Positions 1-5,481 of a stretch of 5,608 bases of DNA are shown here, one piece after another. Position numbers and translations under genes: made by a program. Below the pieces are notes generated by a model. It ran no database searches. It was given only the letters and a program-made list of their open reading frames with translations, and was not told where the DNA came from. Source of the stretch: Bradyrhizobium sp. (GTDB lineage: Bacteria; Pseudomonadota; Alphaproteobacteria; Rhizobiales; Xanthobacteraceae); NCBI GenBank assembly GCA_028290305.1, contig JAQGKC010000339.1:1-5608 (forward strand), given 5' to 3'. Each line of letters opens with the position of its first letter. Position 1 is the stretch's first letter.

Positions 1-590
1 TCTTCGGTGACGTCCAGTTGGAAGCCGTCGGGCTTTTCATTGTAGGTCAACATCGACCAGGGAATCGGATAGTGATCCGCGCCGATGCCGAGGAAGCCGC
101 CGAAACTCAGGATCGCGTAGGCGATCCCGCCGGTGAGCTTGTCGATCATCAAGCGCTCGACCTTCCCGATGCGCTTACCGCGCGCGTCATAGACTGGCAT
201 TCCCTCCACCCTGTCGCTTGTGATCAGGGATGAAGTTTGGCGCTCTTGCACCGGTGCGGGTTGCTGCCAATAACCATAGACCTCCTCGTCGCGGTCCCGG
301 TTCGCCTGCTCCCAGCTCTCCCCTTGTTCGATTTTCGGGGCGTTCTTGAGTTGCTCTTCGGTGATGTCGACGAGGTATCCGCCGAGCTTCTCATCGTAGT
401 CCAGCATCGGCCAGGGAATCGGATAATGATCCGAGCCGATGCCGAGGAAGCCCCCGAAACTCAGGACCGCGTAGGCGACGCAGCCGCTGGCTTTATCGAT
501 CACAAGGCGCTCGACCTTACCGATGCGCTTACCGTGCGCGTCATAGACCGCAGTTCCTTTGACCCGGTCGCTTGCGATCAGGGAGGATAT
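1..590 (-). repeat. Intragenic direct repeat (two PRC-barrel units, 354-bp period)
   Basis: The stretch at about 1-236 is a diverged copy of about 355-590 with an offset of exactly 354 bases, a whole number of codons. Matched landmarks are the VYDA codons at 192-194 and 546-548, and the tcttcggtga string at 1 and 355. Long shared runs cover the GKRIGKVER and LSFGGFLGIG codons. The two units are clearly related at DNA level, so this is an internal duplication and not two separately acquired domains. Confidence 0.85.
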
Positions 591-635
591 AGATCCGTGC
601 TCCGTCATGGGTGCGCGCTGCATTGTGGTCACCAT
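1..635 (-). CDS. Tandem PRC-barrel domain protein (3' end outside window)
   Basis: The minus-strand frame runs without a stop from ATG at 635-633 to the window edge, giving 211 codons. A GAGGAG Shine-Dalgarno at 644-649 sits 8 bases before the ATG and fixes the start. After about 18 residues there are two PRC-barrel domains. Each has the pattern SDRV-G-VYDA-GKRIGKVERL, then ID-K-G-AYA-LSFGGFLGIG-DHYPIPW. They are joined by a Gln/Glu-rich linker that includes KNAPKIEQGESWEQ. The repeat period is exactly 118 codons. PRC-barrels are small beta folds found in RimM, in photosynthetic reaction-centre H subunits and in many free-standing rhizobial proteins of unknown role, where they are thought to mediate protein or RNA contacts. 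There is no signal peptide or membrane segment, so it is probably cytoplasmic. Its specific function cannot be inferred. The family call is firm; the full length is unknown. Confidence 0.9.
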   Translation of the reverse strand, partial: MVTTMQRAPMTEHGSISSLIASDRVKGTAVYDAHGKRIGKVERLVIDKASGCVAYAVLSFGGFLGIGSDHYPIPWPMLDYDEKLGGYLVDITEEQLKNAPKIEQGESWEQANRDRDEEVYGYWQQPAPVQERQTSSLITSDRVEGMPVYDARGKRIGKVERLMIDKLTGGIAYAILSFGGFLGIGADHYPIPWSMLTYNEKPDGFQLDVTE

Positions 636-784
636 AGTATCGTCTCCTCGATTGCCAGCCCCCTGTTGCTCATACGAAAACCGGTGCCTAGGCCCGGATC
701 GCTGATCGGTGGTCCCGGAGCCTTGCACTCTGTTGCAAGCGCTTACGCTGCCATCGCGATCGTTGCATTGACAGTCGTCAACGC

Positions 785-1061
785 CGGGAGGCCCTCGTCA
801 AGCTGAAAGCTGCCCGTGACCGCAAGCGCGCCACCGGCTCGAAGGTCGAAGGGCGCAAGAGCCTTGGCGAAATCGATCAGAGAGACCACGGAGGCCAGTC
901 AAATGGTCGAACTGGCCAAGAAGCTTCGCCGTAGAAAGCCTAAGGGCGGCAGACGCTCCCTGTGAGCGGTCGCCTTGGATCTGGAGAAGGCCGGCTTCGT
1001 CAGCCATACAGGCAAGCGTTACGCCGCAACGGCTGTTGCTCGGATGCTTGGCGAACTATGA
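785..1061 (+). pseudogene. C-terminal remnant of a serine recombinase (resolvase family)
   Basis: Two plus-strand frames read in sequence match the C-terminal, DNA-binding end of resolvase-type recombinases. The first frame gives EALVKLKAARDRKRATGSKVEGRKS from about 788. A shift of frame near 865-900 leads to MVELAKKLRRRKPKGGRRSL from 903. A TGA at 963-965 replaces the residue, usually Arg, that follows the SL of this motif in the family. The same frame continues AVALDLEKAGFVSHTGKRYA and ends at TGA 1059-1061. The catalytic N-terminal domain with its serine is absent, so the fragment cannot recombine DNA. It indicates that a mobile element or integrated island once stood here. The family call is based on the recognisable ARDRKRA-TG-K-EGRKS and RR-SLR-VA-L motifs. 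Confidence 0.8.
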
Positions 1062-1300
1062 CAAGGGATACCCTTAGGGTTGATTCACTGGCTAATCTTT
1101 CCCGTCGGATCAAGCAACGACGGTTGTGTACGTTCGGACAGCCTCTCATTTTTGAGTAATTATCTACCGACGTCCTCCAAACGCGTTGATGACGCTGTTC
1201 GGCGCGAAAAATTGCTCGATATCAATGTGCCACGCAATATAACGATTATCGTCGTTAGAGCATTCGAGCTCCTGCAGGTCGATACCTTGGAGATGCGGGC
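1062..1300. other. AT-richer stretch without an assignable gene
   Basis: Between the recombinase remnant and the 37-residue open frame the composition drops visibly, with segments such as tttttgagtaattatc and gcaatataacgattatc. A plus frame (about 1080-1319) and a minus frame (1162-1320) are both open and both give plausible-looking peptides, but I recognise neither. The minus frame has no ATG, GTG or TTG start after its upstream TGA. It is most likely the residue of an acquired segment. Confidence 0.4.
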
Positions 1301-1414
1301 ATGGCGAACGAGCACCTAGTCAACTTGGCACTGATCTTTCTTCTAGTAGGCGTTGTGCTGCCGTTTTTTGGCGGCTTGTACCATGCGCTTCTGGACTTTT
1401 TATTGTTCGGCTGA
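1301..1414 (+). CDS. Small hydrophobic membrane protein, 37 residues, unknown
   Basis: ATG at 1301 is preceded by TTGGAG, with GGAG at 1289-1292, 8 bases upstream, which is a good ribosome binding site. The frame stops at TGA 1412-1414. After a short polar start (MANEH) almost the whole peptide is hydrophobic, with the core LALIFLLVGVVLPFFGG followed by LYHALLDFLLFG. That fits one membrane segment, or two short ones with a Gly-Gly turn. I do not recognise a family. It ends 25 bases before the left inverted repeat of the insertion sequence and lies in the AT-richer segment, so it may be a small inner-membrane protein of foreign origin. It could equally be the tail of a lost gene, though the well-placed Shine-Dalgarno argues for a real start. 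Moderate to low certainty. Confidence 0.4.
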   Translation: MANEHLVNLALIFLLVGVVLPFFGGLYHALLDFLLFG

Positions 1415-1439
1415 ATGAAAGAAACCGCCAACTGATGGG

Positions 1440-1450
1440 GTGGATGGCCC
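1440..1450 (+). repeat. Left subterminal inverted repeat of the IS
   Basis: GTGGATGGCCC here is the exact reverse complement of 2768-2778. It stands 62 bases before the transposase ATG. Confidence 0.8.
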
Positions 1451-1512
1451 TCTGACGGCATCGATGTGCCAAGATGGTGGTCGTCAAAGATCACCAGCAA
1501 CAGGAGCCATCC

Positions 1513-2527
1513 ATGGGCGATATTACAATCGGTCTTGATCTGGCAAAGAACGTTTTCCAGTTTCATGCGGTCGATGAGGCAGGCAGCGTAGTAATGCGCA
1601 AGCGGCTGCGACGCGGCCAAGTCCTCGGTTTCTTTGCGGGGATTCCGTCGTGCCTGGTCGGGCTGGAAGCCTGCGCGGCGGCGCATCATTGGGCCCGCGA
1701 GTTAATTACGCTTGGCCATGAGCCGCGCCTCATGCCGCCTACTAGTGAAAGCCTATGTAAAGCGCAATAAGCACGACGCGGCCGATGCCAAGGCGATCTG
1801 CGAGGCGGTTAGGCCTCCATCGATGCGCTTTGTGCCGATAAAAACGGCGGAGCAGCACTCGGCGCTCATGATGCATCGAGCTCGATTTACTGATCCGGCA
1901 GCGCACCATGCTGGTGAATACTCTGCGTGGGCACTTGGCCGAGTTCGGCCTTATCGAGGCGCAGGGCCTGCACAAAGTGGTGAGATTGATTGCGATTGTT
2001 ATGGACGAAAAGGACAGACGTGTACCGGATTTTGCCCGTCAGGTGTTGAAGGTGATCGTCAACCAGATCGAAGATACCCAGACACGGATCGCTGGGATCG
2101 AGACACAGGTCCTGGCATGGCACAAGAGCAATCCCGTCAGTCAACGTCTGGCCACCATCCCGGGGATAGGGCCGATCATCGCCACTGCGATCGCAGCAAC
2201 TGTTGCAGATCCGAGCATATTCCGCAGTGGCAGAGAGTTCGCCGCGTGGCTTGGGCTAGTGCCGCGACAAAACTCCACCGGGGGCAAAGCGCGCCTCGAT
2301 GGAATTAGCAAACGAGGGGACGGTTATCTCCGCCGCCTGCTCGTCAACAGTGCGCACACAGTGCTGTTTGCTCGAAGCAAGCCAAGACCGACCCCTGGTT
2401 AACGTCCCTGCTCAGTCGAAAGCCGAGGCTTGTCACAGCGGTCGCCTTGGCGAATAAGACGGCACGCGTGGCTTGGGCCATCATGAGCAGACAGGACACC
2501 TACCGACACGCAGCAGTGGCATCATGA
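1513..2527 (+). pseudogene. IS110-family transposase with three frameshifts
   Basis: The start is ATG 1513, with AGGAG at 1502-1506 six bases upstream. Frame one gives the RuvC-like DEDD domain start: Asp9 in IGLDLAKNVFQ and Glu52 in GLEACAAAHHWA. Near 1740 about two bases are lost, and frame two gives VKAYVKRNKHDAADAKAICE with the remaining acidic residues of the DEDD site. A two-base loss near 1886, where an expected cgagattta reads cgattta, leads to frame three. That frame holds IRQRTMLVNTLRGHLAEFGL, the PGIGPIIATAIAATV segment and the C-terminal QNSTGGKARLDGISKRGDGY region, which carries the catalytic serine in this family. A one-base loss near 2386 moves the tail to the frame ending at TGA 2525-2527. 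Restoring five bases gives about 339 residues, the normal length for IS110 enzymes. As read, no functional transposase can be made. Confidence 0.9.
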
Positions 2528-2767
2528 CCTCTAAACCGCGGCGTGTCGCAAGCTTGCGAGAGAGAAAACACGTGATGGTACAGTCGGTCTACGACGGATC
2601 GAGAGAAACCTGACCGCCTCAGCGGGATGCCGATCCCGACCAACTGATAAGGCCTCGACTCGCCGGAATCCATCAAGGCCAGCGGTCATGTCAGGCCGCA
2701 TTGAAGGGCCGGACACATGAGTGCAAGCGACCACTGCTCATCACGCGAAAAAACTCTTGCAAATCGG
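2528..2767 (+). ncRNA. Right end of the IS: candidate guide (bridge/seek) RNA region
   Basis: About 240 bases lie between the transposase stop and the right inverted repeat and contain no credible gene. In IS1111-type elements this long right end encodes the structured RNA that pairs with donor and target DNA and guides the transposase. The sequence shows potential for structure, including a perfect hairpin with a 6-bp stem, CGGGAT at 2623-2628 and ATCCCG at 2633-2638, closed by a GCCG loop. RNA ends, guide loops and expression cannot be set from sequence alone. The RNA call rests on family knowledge and position, not on a recognised covariance pattern. Confidence 0.45.
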
Positions 2768-2778
2768 GGGCCATCCAC
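2768..2778 (-). repeat. Right subterminal inverted repeat of the IS
   Basis: GGGCCATCCAC is the reverse complement of 1440-1450. Just outside it the minus-strand small gene ends at 2792, so the insertion abuts that gene's 3' end. Confidence 0.8.
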
Positions 2779-2791
2779 ACATGAGGCGGCC

Positions 2792-2968
2792 TTAGTTCCG
2801 AACGGCCCCGGGCATCCATGAGTTCGGCGTGTCGGTCCACTGGTTGGCAATCATTTTCCAACTACCGACGAAAGTTTTCAGGACCGTGGCTTCGGCATCG
2901 TTCTGCGCCGAAGGCAGCAACTCCCGGCATTCTACCAAATTGGCCCGGCAACGATCTGCGCTGTCCAT
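2792..2968 (-). CDS. Small hypothetical protein (MDSADRCR-type), probably tail-frameshifted
   Basis: ATG at 2968-2966 has GAGGAA at 2975-2980, six bases upstream, and opens a 58-codon frame. The peptide begins MDSADRCRANLVECRELLP, then a helical stretch ending LKTFVGSWKMIANQ. This resembles a common group of short Bradyrhizobium hypothetical proteins that start with MD-AERCR and carry a SW--IANQ-DR signature. No function is established; helices and a few cysteines are all that shows. After ANQ the open frame gives WTDTPNSW and stops. One base over, the DNA reads VDRHAELMDARGRSEL, which is what the family signature predicts. A single-base deletion at about 2835 has therefore probably replaced the native tail. 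In that alternative frame there is no stop before the insertion sequence, so the insertion may also have removed the original end. Confidence 0.55.
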   Translation of the reverse strand: MDSADRCRANLVECRELLPSAQNDAEATVLKTFVGSWKMIANQWTDTPNSWMPGAVRN

Positions 2969-3031
2969 GGCTATTTCCTCCGCGACGGTTCGGAGTAGAA
3001 CAACCAAAGGCGAGGAAATTAAGGGATAGGC

Positions 3032-3059
3032 GGGACCCGGAAAAGGGTGTCCGGGTCCC
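3032..3059. terminator. Strong hairpin, perfect 10-bp stem
   Basis: GGGACCCGGA at 3032-3041 pairs perfectly with TCCGGGTCCC at 3050-3059 around the eight-base loop AAAGGGTG. No T-run follows on either strand, so it is not a classical intrinsic terminator. It could act as a terminator lacking a U-tract, an mRNA 3' stabiliser or a dispersed palindromic repeat. It lies about 60 bases upstream of the start of the minus-strand small gene. Confidence 0.5.
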
Positions 3060-3209
3060 TAACATCCCCGGAACAGCGTCCTCCCTCCCGAACCGCTCGG
3101 TGATGCTAGCCAATCAATTCCAAAACCCGGCTGAACGGTATGTGAACTTGTGCACCGTGGGCAAATCTGTCGCAGGCTGCGTCGGCCTTGCCGGCTGAAT
3201 GTTGGAGCG

Positions 3210-3240
3210 CCCGCCTGCGCACACTCAGCACACAGGCGGG
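3210..3240. repeat. Inverted repeat, 8-bp stem with long loop
   Basis: CCCGCCTG at 3210-3217 and CAGGCGGG at 3233-3240 form a perfect 8-bp stem around a 15-base loop. There is no T-run after it. The role is unknown; it could be a weak terminator or a repeat remnant. Confidence 0.3.
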
Positions 3241-3348
3241 TCATTCGACTCATGGAACCGGCCATTAGCCCCGGCTTCGCCCGAACGAAACGTCACAACT
3301 CGGTTTGAATCCCGGTTCTGTTGCGGGGTTGCGTCGTGTCCTGGTCCG

Positions 3349-3560
3349 CGTTTTGCCGAGCCGATCGCGCTTGCCGATGGCGGAAAGCTGTCGATGCTGC
3401 GTGAGCCATCGCCCATCTCGGCAAGGCCATCCCCAAGTCTGACCACGAAATGCCGGGCCGTCCTGACGGCTGCGGAACTGCTAACCAATGCTGCCGAGCA
3501 TCGTCCGTCGAGTTCGCGCGCATCGCCACTCTGCAGGCGATCGATCGCCATCCCCATCCA
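3349..3560 (+). pseudogene. Degraded small hypothetical gene (FAEPIALADGGKL-type)
   Basis: A single protein-like chain can be read only by switching frame three times. Frame one gives RFAEPIALADGGKLSMLRE (3349-3405). The next gives IAHLGKAIPKSDHEMP (3408-3455). Back in frame one, AVLTAAELLTNAAEH follows (3457 on). The last frame gives VEFARIATLQAIDRH (3507 to about 3551). This layout, an F-EPI-L-DGG start, a LPK-like middle, a helical segment and an FARI---AI-RH end, resembles a family of roughly 80-residue hypothetical proteins frequent in Bradyrhizobium. The family has no known function. No start codon or ribosome site is clear just before 3349. The four pieces are in the right order on one strand, which supports one decayed gene. 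Confidence 0.55.
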
Positions 3561-3564
3561 CCGG

Positions 3565-3684
3565 CTCTCCGTAGGCGACCTTTCCCGACCTTGTCGATCA
3601 TGATGCGTTCAACACTCCCGATCTTTTGCTGATCGGCTTCGTAGAAGCCGTTTCTTCAACGTTGTCGCTTTCTATGATCCAGTG
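3565..3684 (-). pseudogene. Degraded N-terminal part of a PRC-barrel domain
   Basis: Read on the minus strand, three frames join into a PRC-barrel start. HWIIESDNVEET (from 3684) is followed, after a frame change, by GFYEADQQKIGSVERIMIDKV (from 3649), then by VAYG at 3578-3567. This parallels the intact protein at the left edge of the window, where SDRV-G-VYDA-GKRIGKVERL-IDK is followed by AYA. No LSFGGFLGIG core follows, so only about the first half of one domain remains. It begins immediately after the LigD remnant on the same strand, overlapping nothing recognisable. It is a relic of a further PRC-barrel gene and not functional. Confidence 0.6.
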
Positions 3685-3689
3685 CGCAC

Positions 3690-4739
3690 CTACGCCGCCT
3701 TCAAAGACTGGGTGCCGCTCAGACGCGCCTTGGCTTGCAATATCGAACGTTCACTGTCGCAGTAGTCGTTCCAGGCCCTCGATTTCCTGAGAAGCTGTGG
3801 CACGGTCCTGATCGTGTACCTCAGCGGATCGAGGCCCGGGCGGACTTGCCCCAGGTCAGGGGCATGAAAACCGGGGCGTTGGGTCGCCCGCGAGGCGATA
3901 GTGGCGCTACCGCCGTAGAGAAGCGATCGCTACGCAGGTAGTCGAGGAGTATCTTTCCTTTCCGCTTTTCCTTGGACATGTCAGTGAGAAAGCGATCGGG
4001 ACTATCTGCCGCCATTTGACTGCACACGTCGCGGGCAAATTCTTTGGCGTCCCGCCACGTTAGCTTGTGCCCTTTGCTCGGGCGCGCGAGAGGCGTCACG
4101 ACGTGAAGCCCCTTGCCGCCGGTCGTCTTACAGAATGAGACAAGGCCTAGACCGTTCAAGCGGCCCCGCAATTCCTGCGCAGCCTCGATGATGGCGTCGA
4201 ACTCGACATCGGGTGCCGGATCCAGATCGAAAACGAGCCGTCCCGGCAAAGCCGGATCCGATTGATCTGTAGGTACGGTTTCCGGTCGCCCGCGATGCTG
4301 ACGAGTTCAGGTTTGACGAGCCCTTCATGGGGTGGCGCTGGAAGAAACGCACGCCAGCGATCCCATCCGGAGCGCGAATGATGGAGCAGGGACGCCCTCG
4401 AATGTGCTCGATCATCCGGGGGCCGACCCGCTCGAAATACTTAGCGAGGTCGAGTTTGGTGACTGCGCCTTGGCCTTCATCAGGCCAAAGCTCCTTGTCG
4501 GCGCGGCTCAGGGGCACTCCCATGATCACTGCAGCAGAAGAAGCCGCGGCATGCTTCTTAATGACGGTCCGCTGGGCTCGGCCGTGTCCCGTCTGGCGCG
4601 ATATTTCGCGGGCAGCTTCCGGACCATCTAACTCCCCGGGGTTTTCAAACCCCCGGAACGGAAAGTGCCCGACGCCGTTAAAGTTCCGCTCGTCGAAGAA
4701 AGGTGTTACCTCGAAATCGCTGGCCACGCCTTTGGACAC
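3690..4739 (-). pseudogene. ligD: Remnant of LigD: polymerase/primase domain of the NHEJ DNA ligase
   Basis: LigD is the ATP-dependent ligase that works with Ku in bacterial non-homologous end joining; its polymerase domain fills or extends break ends. Core homology starts at ATG 4523-4521 with [19 protein letters not shown], then [19 protein letters not shown] and [10 protein letters not shown] frame change near 4308 gives [15 protein letters not shown]. About 27 residues normally holding the ELHPWN motif are missing near 4250-4262. The next frame gives [17 protein letters not shown] with the two metal-binding aspartates, then [11 protein letters not shown] and [19 protein letters not shown] one-base loss near 3850 leads to [18 protein letters not shown] and a natural stop at 3692-3690. 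The open frame continues upstream to 4739 as a linker-like stretch. The ligase and nuclease domains are essentially gone. Frameshifts and deletion make it non-functional. Confidence 0.85.
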
Positions 4740-4843
4740 CCTCGACGCGTTTTGCGCGAACGCTGTATCGGAAAATAGAGGTGTCCGTCTTAATGGCCGC
4801 CACCCTGATTTCTCGCGTGGCTTGCTGCCTCTCTCGCCGCAAT

Positions 4844-5155
4844 CTATTGGTTCTCCTGAACCAGGGTCTCGCCCGGCGATTCGATTGTTTCGGCTTGCGC
4901 TTCCCGAAGTGTCTTATCTGCCGACTTGGCAAGTTTAGGCGATGCACGCTCCGTTCGAAGGGCTTCCATCTCACCCCCGCAGCTTAAGATCGCGATGGCG
5001 GCGGGCTTCGTCGATATTGGATGCCAACGCGGAGATGCGATCGTCGAACTCGACGAGTTTCGTGCCAGCGCGACACTCGGCGGCGGTTGCGAGGAGAGGC
5101 CTTTGACGGGATAGCGATAGATGCTGGTGATCTGCGCCGGCTGGATGGAGGACAT
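4844..5155 (-). pseudogene. Degraded N-terminal part of a MOSC-domain protein
   Basis: From ATG 5155-5153 the minus strand reads MSSIQPAQITSIYRYPVKGL, the typical start of MOSC beta-barrel proteins. Those are relatives of the molybdenum cofactor sulfurase C-terminal domain that may deliver sulfur or bind Moco. After about 30 residues the homology moves one frame, from about 5063, to KLVEFDDRISALASNIDEA. This corresponds to the family's LPFDRAYAIENGP--FD segment and stops at TGA 4973-4971. The first frame reopens with GGEMEALRTER and ends at 4844, possibly the next family segment, though that is weak. The C-terminal MOSC core with its conserved cysteine is absent. No clear Shine-Dalgarno precedes the ATG. 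It is transcribed away from clpB. Confidence 0.65.
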
Positions 5156-5481
5156 CCGGCTTCTTAGGAGTTTCCCTGGCCGCGCGCCACCGCGCACGAA
5201 GCTGCCTCTTCCGTTTCCGGAACCCTGTTCCCACATTTGCCCCGAGCCGGCGCCAGCGTCGGCGACGAAAGCCGCCTGGCCGGTTGAGGAATGTCAATGC
5301 GGCCTCGCGGAAACCCAATGAAGATGCTGTATCCGTGCCTCGCGCATGATCCGCTAAAGTGTAGGCGGTTTAGCAACCAGATCATGCGCTCCTTTAAATT
5401 TGGAGCGCGATCGGACGCATAACCGGGTTCCACTTTTGCTGATCGCGCTCCGGGCGGAGCGGCAGGCTGAGGGAATGATCC
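5156..5481. other. Intergenic region between MOSC remnant and clpB
   Basis: The two starts are divergent and 326 bases apart. The region holds the 110-bp palindromic mosaic element (5342-5451) and the clpB ribosome site. I looked for an RpoH-type heat-shock promoter (CTTG-like -35 with a CC-AT-rich -10) and found no convincing match, so the clpB promoter is either weakly conserved or not recognised. The part at 5156-5340 gives open frames rich in Arg without family resemblance. Confidence 0.5.
5342..5451. repeat. RIME-like intergenic mosaic element with two palindromes
   Basis: Palindrome one has 10-bp arms, GCGCATGATC at 5342-5351 and GATCATGCGC at 5380-5389, around a 28-base interior. Palindrome two has 11-bp arms, GGAGCGCGATC at 5402-5412 and GATCGCGCTCC at 5441-5451, also around 28 bases. 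The junction forms a third inverted repeat: GCGCTCC at 5386-5392 and GGAGCGC at 5402-5408 around TTTAAATTT. Size and two-palindrome layout match the Rhizobium-specific intergenic mosaic elements (about 108 bp) known from rhizobial genomes. The AAAGTG and CGGTT cores are also familiar from such repeats. It ends 30 bases before clpB, so it would lie in the leader if transcription starts upstream. Confidence 0.75.

Larger units (their letters stand above)
1440..2778 (+). mobile_element. IS110-family (IS1111-type) insertion sequence, inactivated
   Basis: An 11-bp perfect inverted repeat, GTGGATGGCCC at 1440-1450 and GGGCCATCCAC at 2768-2778, brackets the broken transposase. Some imperfect similarity extends outwards, with CTGATGGG on the left against CTCATGT on the right strand. 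The left non-coding end is short (73 bases) and the right one is long (about 240 bases). Subterminal inverted repeats and a long right end are the hallmarks of the IS1111 subgroup of IS110. In that subgroup the repeats lie a few bases inside the true tips, so the exact ends are uncertain by several bases. No target duplication is evident, as is usual for the family. Total length is about 1.35 kb. It cannot move by itself because the transposase is frameshifted. Confidence 0.85.
2969..3348. other. Intergenic stretch with two hairpins, no gene seen
   Basis: These 380 bases lie upstream of the minus-strand small gene and ahead of the decayed plus-strand gene. Apart from the GAGGAA ribosome site of the small gene (2975-2980), a strong hairpin at 3032-3059 and a weaker one at 3210-3240, nothing is recognisable. 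The open frames here have no ribosome sites or family resemblance. I could not identify a convincing promoter for the small gene. Confidence 0.5.

Noticed and set aside
237..806. Plus-strand open frame of 189 codons
   Set aside because: Antisense to the PRC-barrel gene over most of its length. The peptide repeats the antisense image of the duplicated domains and there is no ribosome site.
1255..1689. Minus-strand open frame of 144 codons
   Set aside because: It lies across the IS left end and antisense to the transposase start, with no family resemblance.
3059..3265. Minus-strand frame with CAEC and CPRC pairs, a possible zinc ribbon
   Set aside because: The two pairs are suggestive, but there is no ribosome site, codon third positions are not GC-biased as in real genes here, and I know no matching family.
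3663..3769. Plus-strand reading FYDPVRTYAAFKDW as a possible transposase piece
   Set aside because: This is antisense to the true C-terminal tail and stop of the LigD remnant on the minus strand.
4327..4938. Plus-strand open frames opposite the LigD remnant
   Set aside because: They are antisense to recognisable LigD polymerase motifs; peptides are low-complexity Ser/Pro/Arg-rich.
5342..5451. CRISPR-like repeats
   Set aside because: Only two diverged palindromes in inverted orientation and no unique spacers; it fits an intergenic mosaic element.
5236..5481. Heat-shock (RpoH) promoter for clpB
   Set aside because: Expected from family knowledge, but no CTTG-like and -10 pair at suitable spacing stands out, so I do not annotate one.
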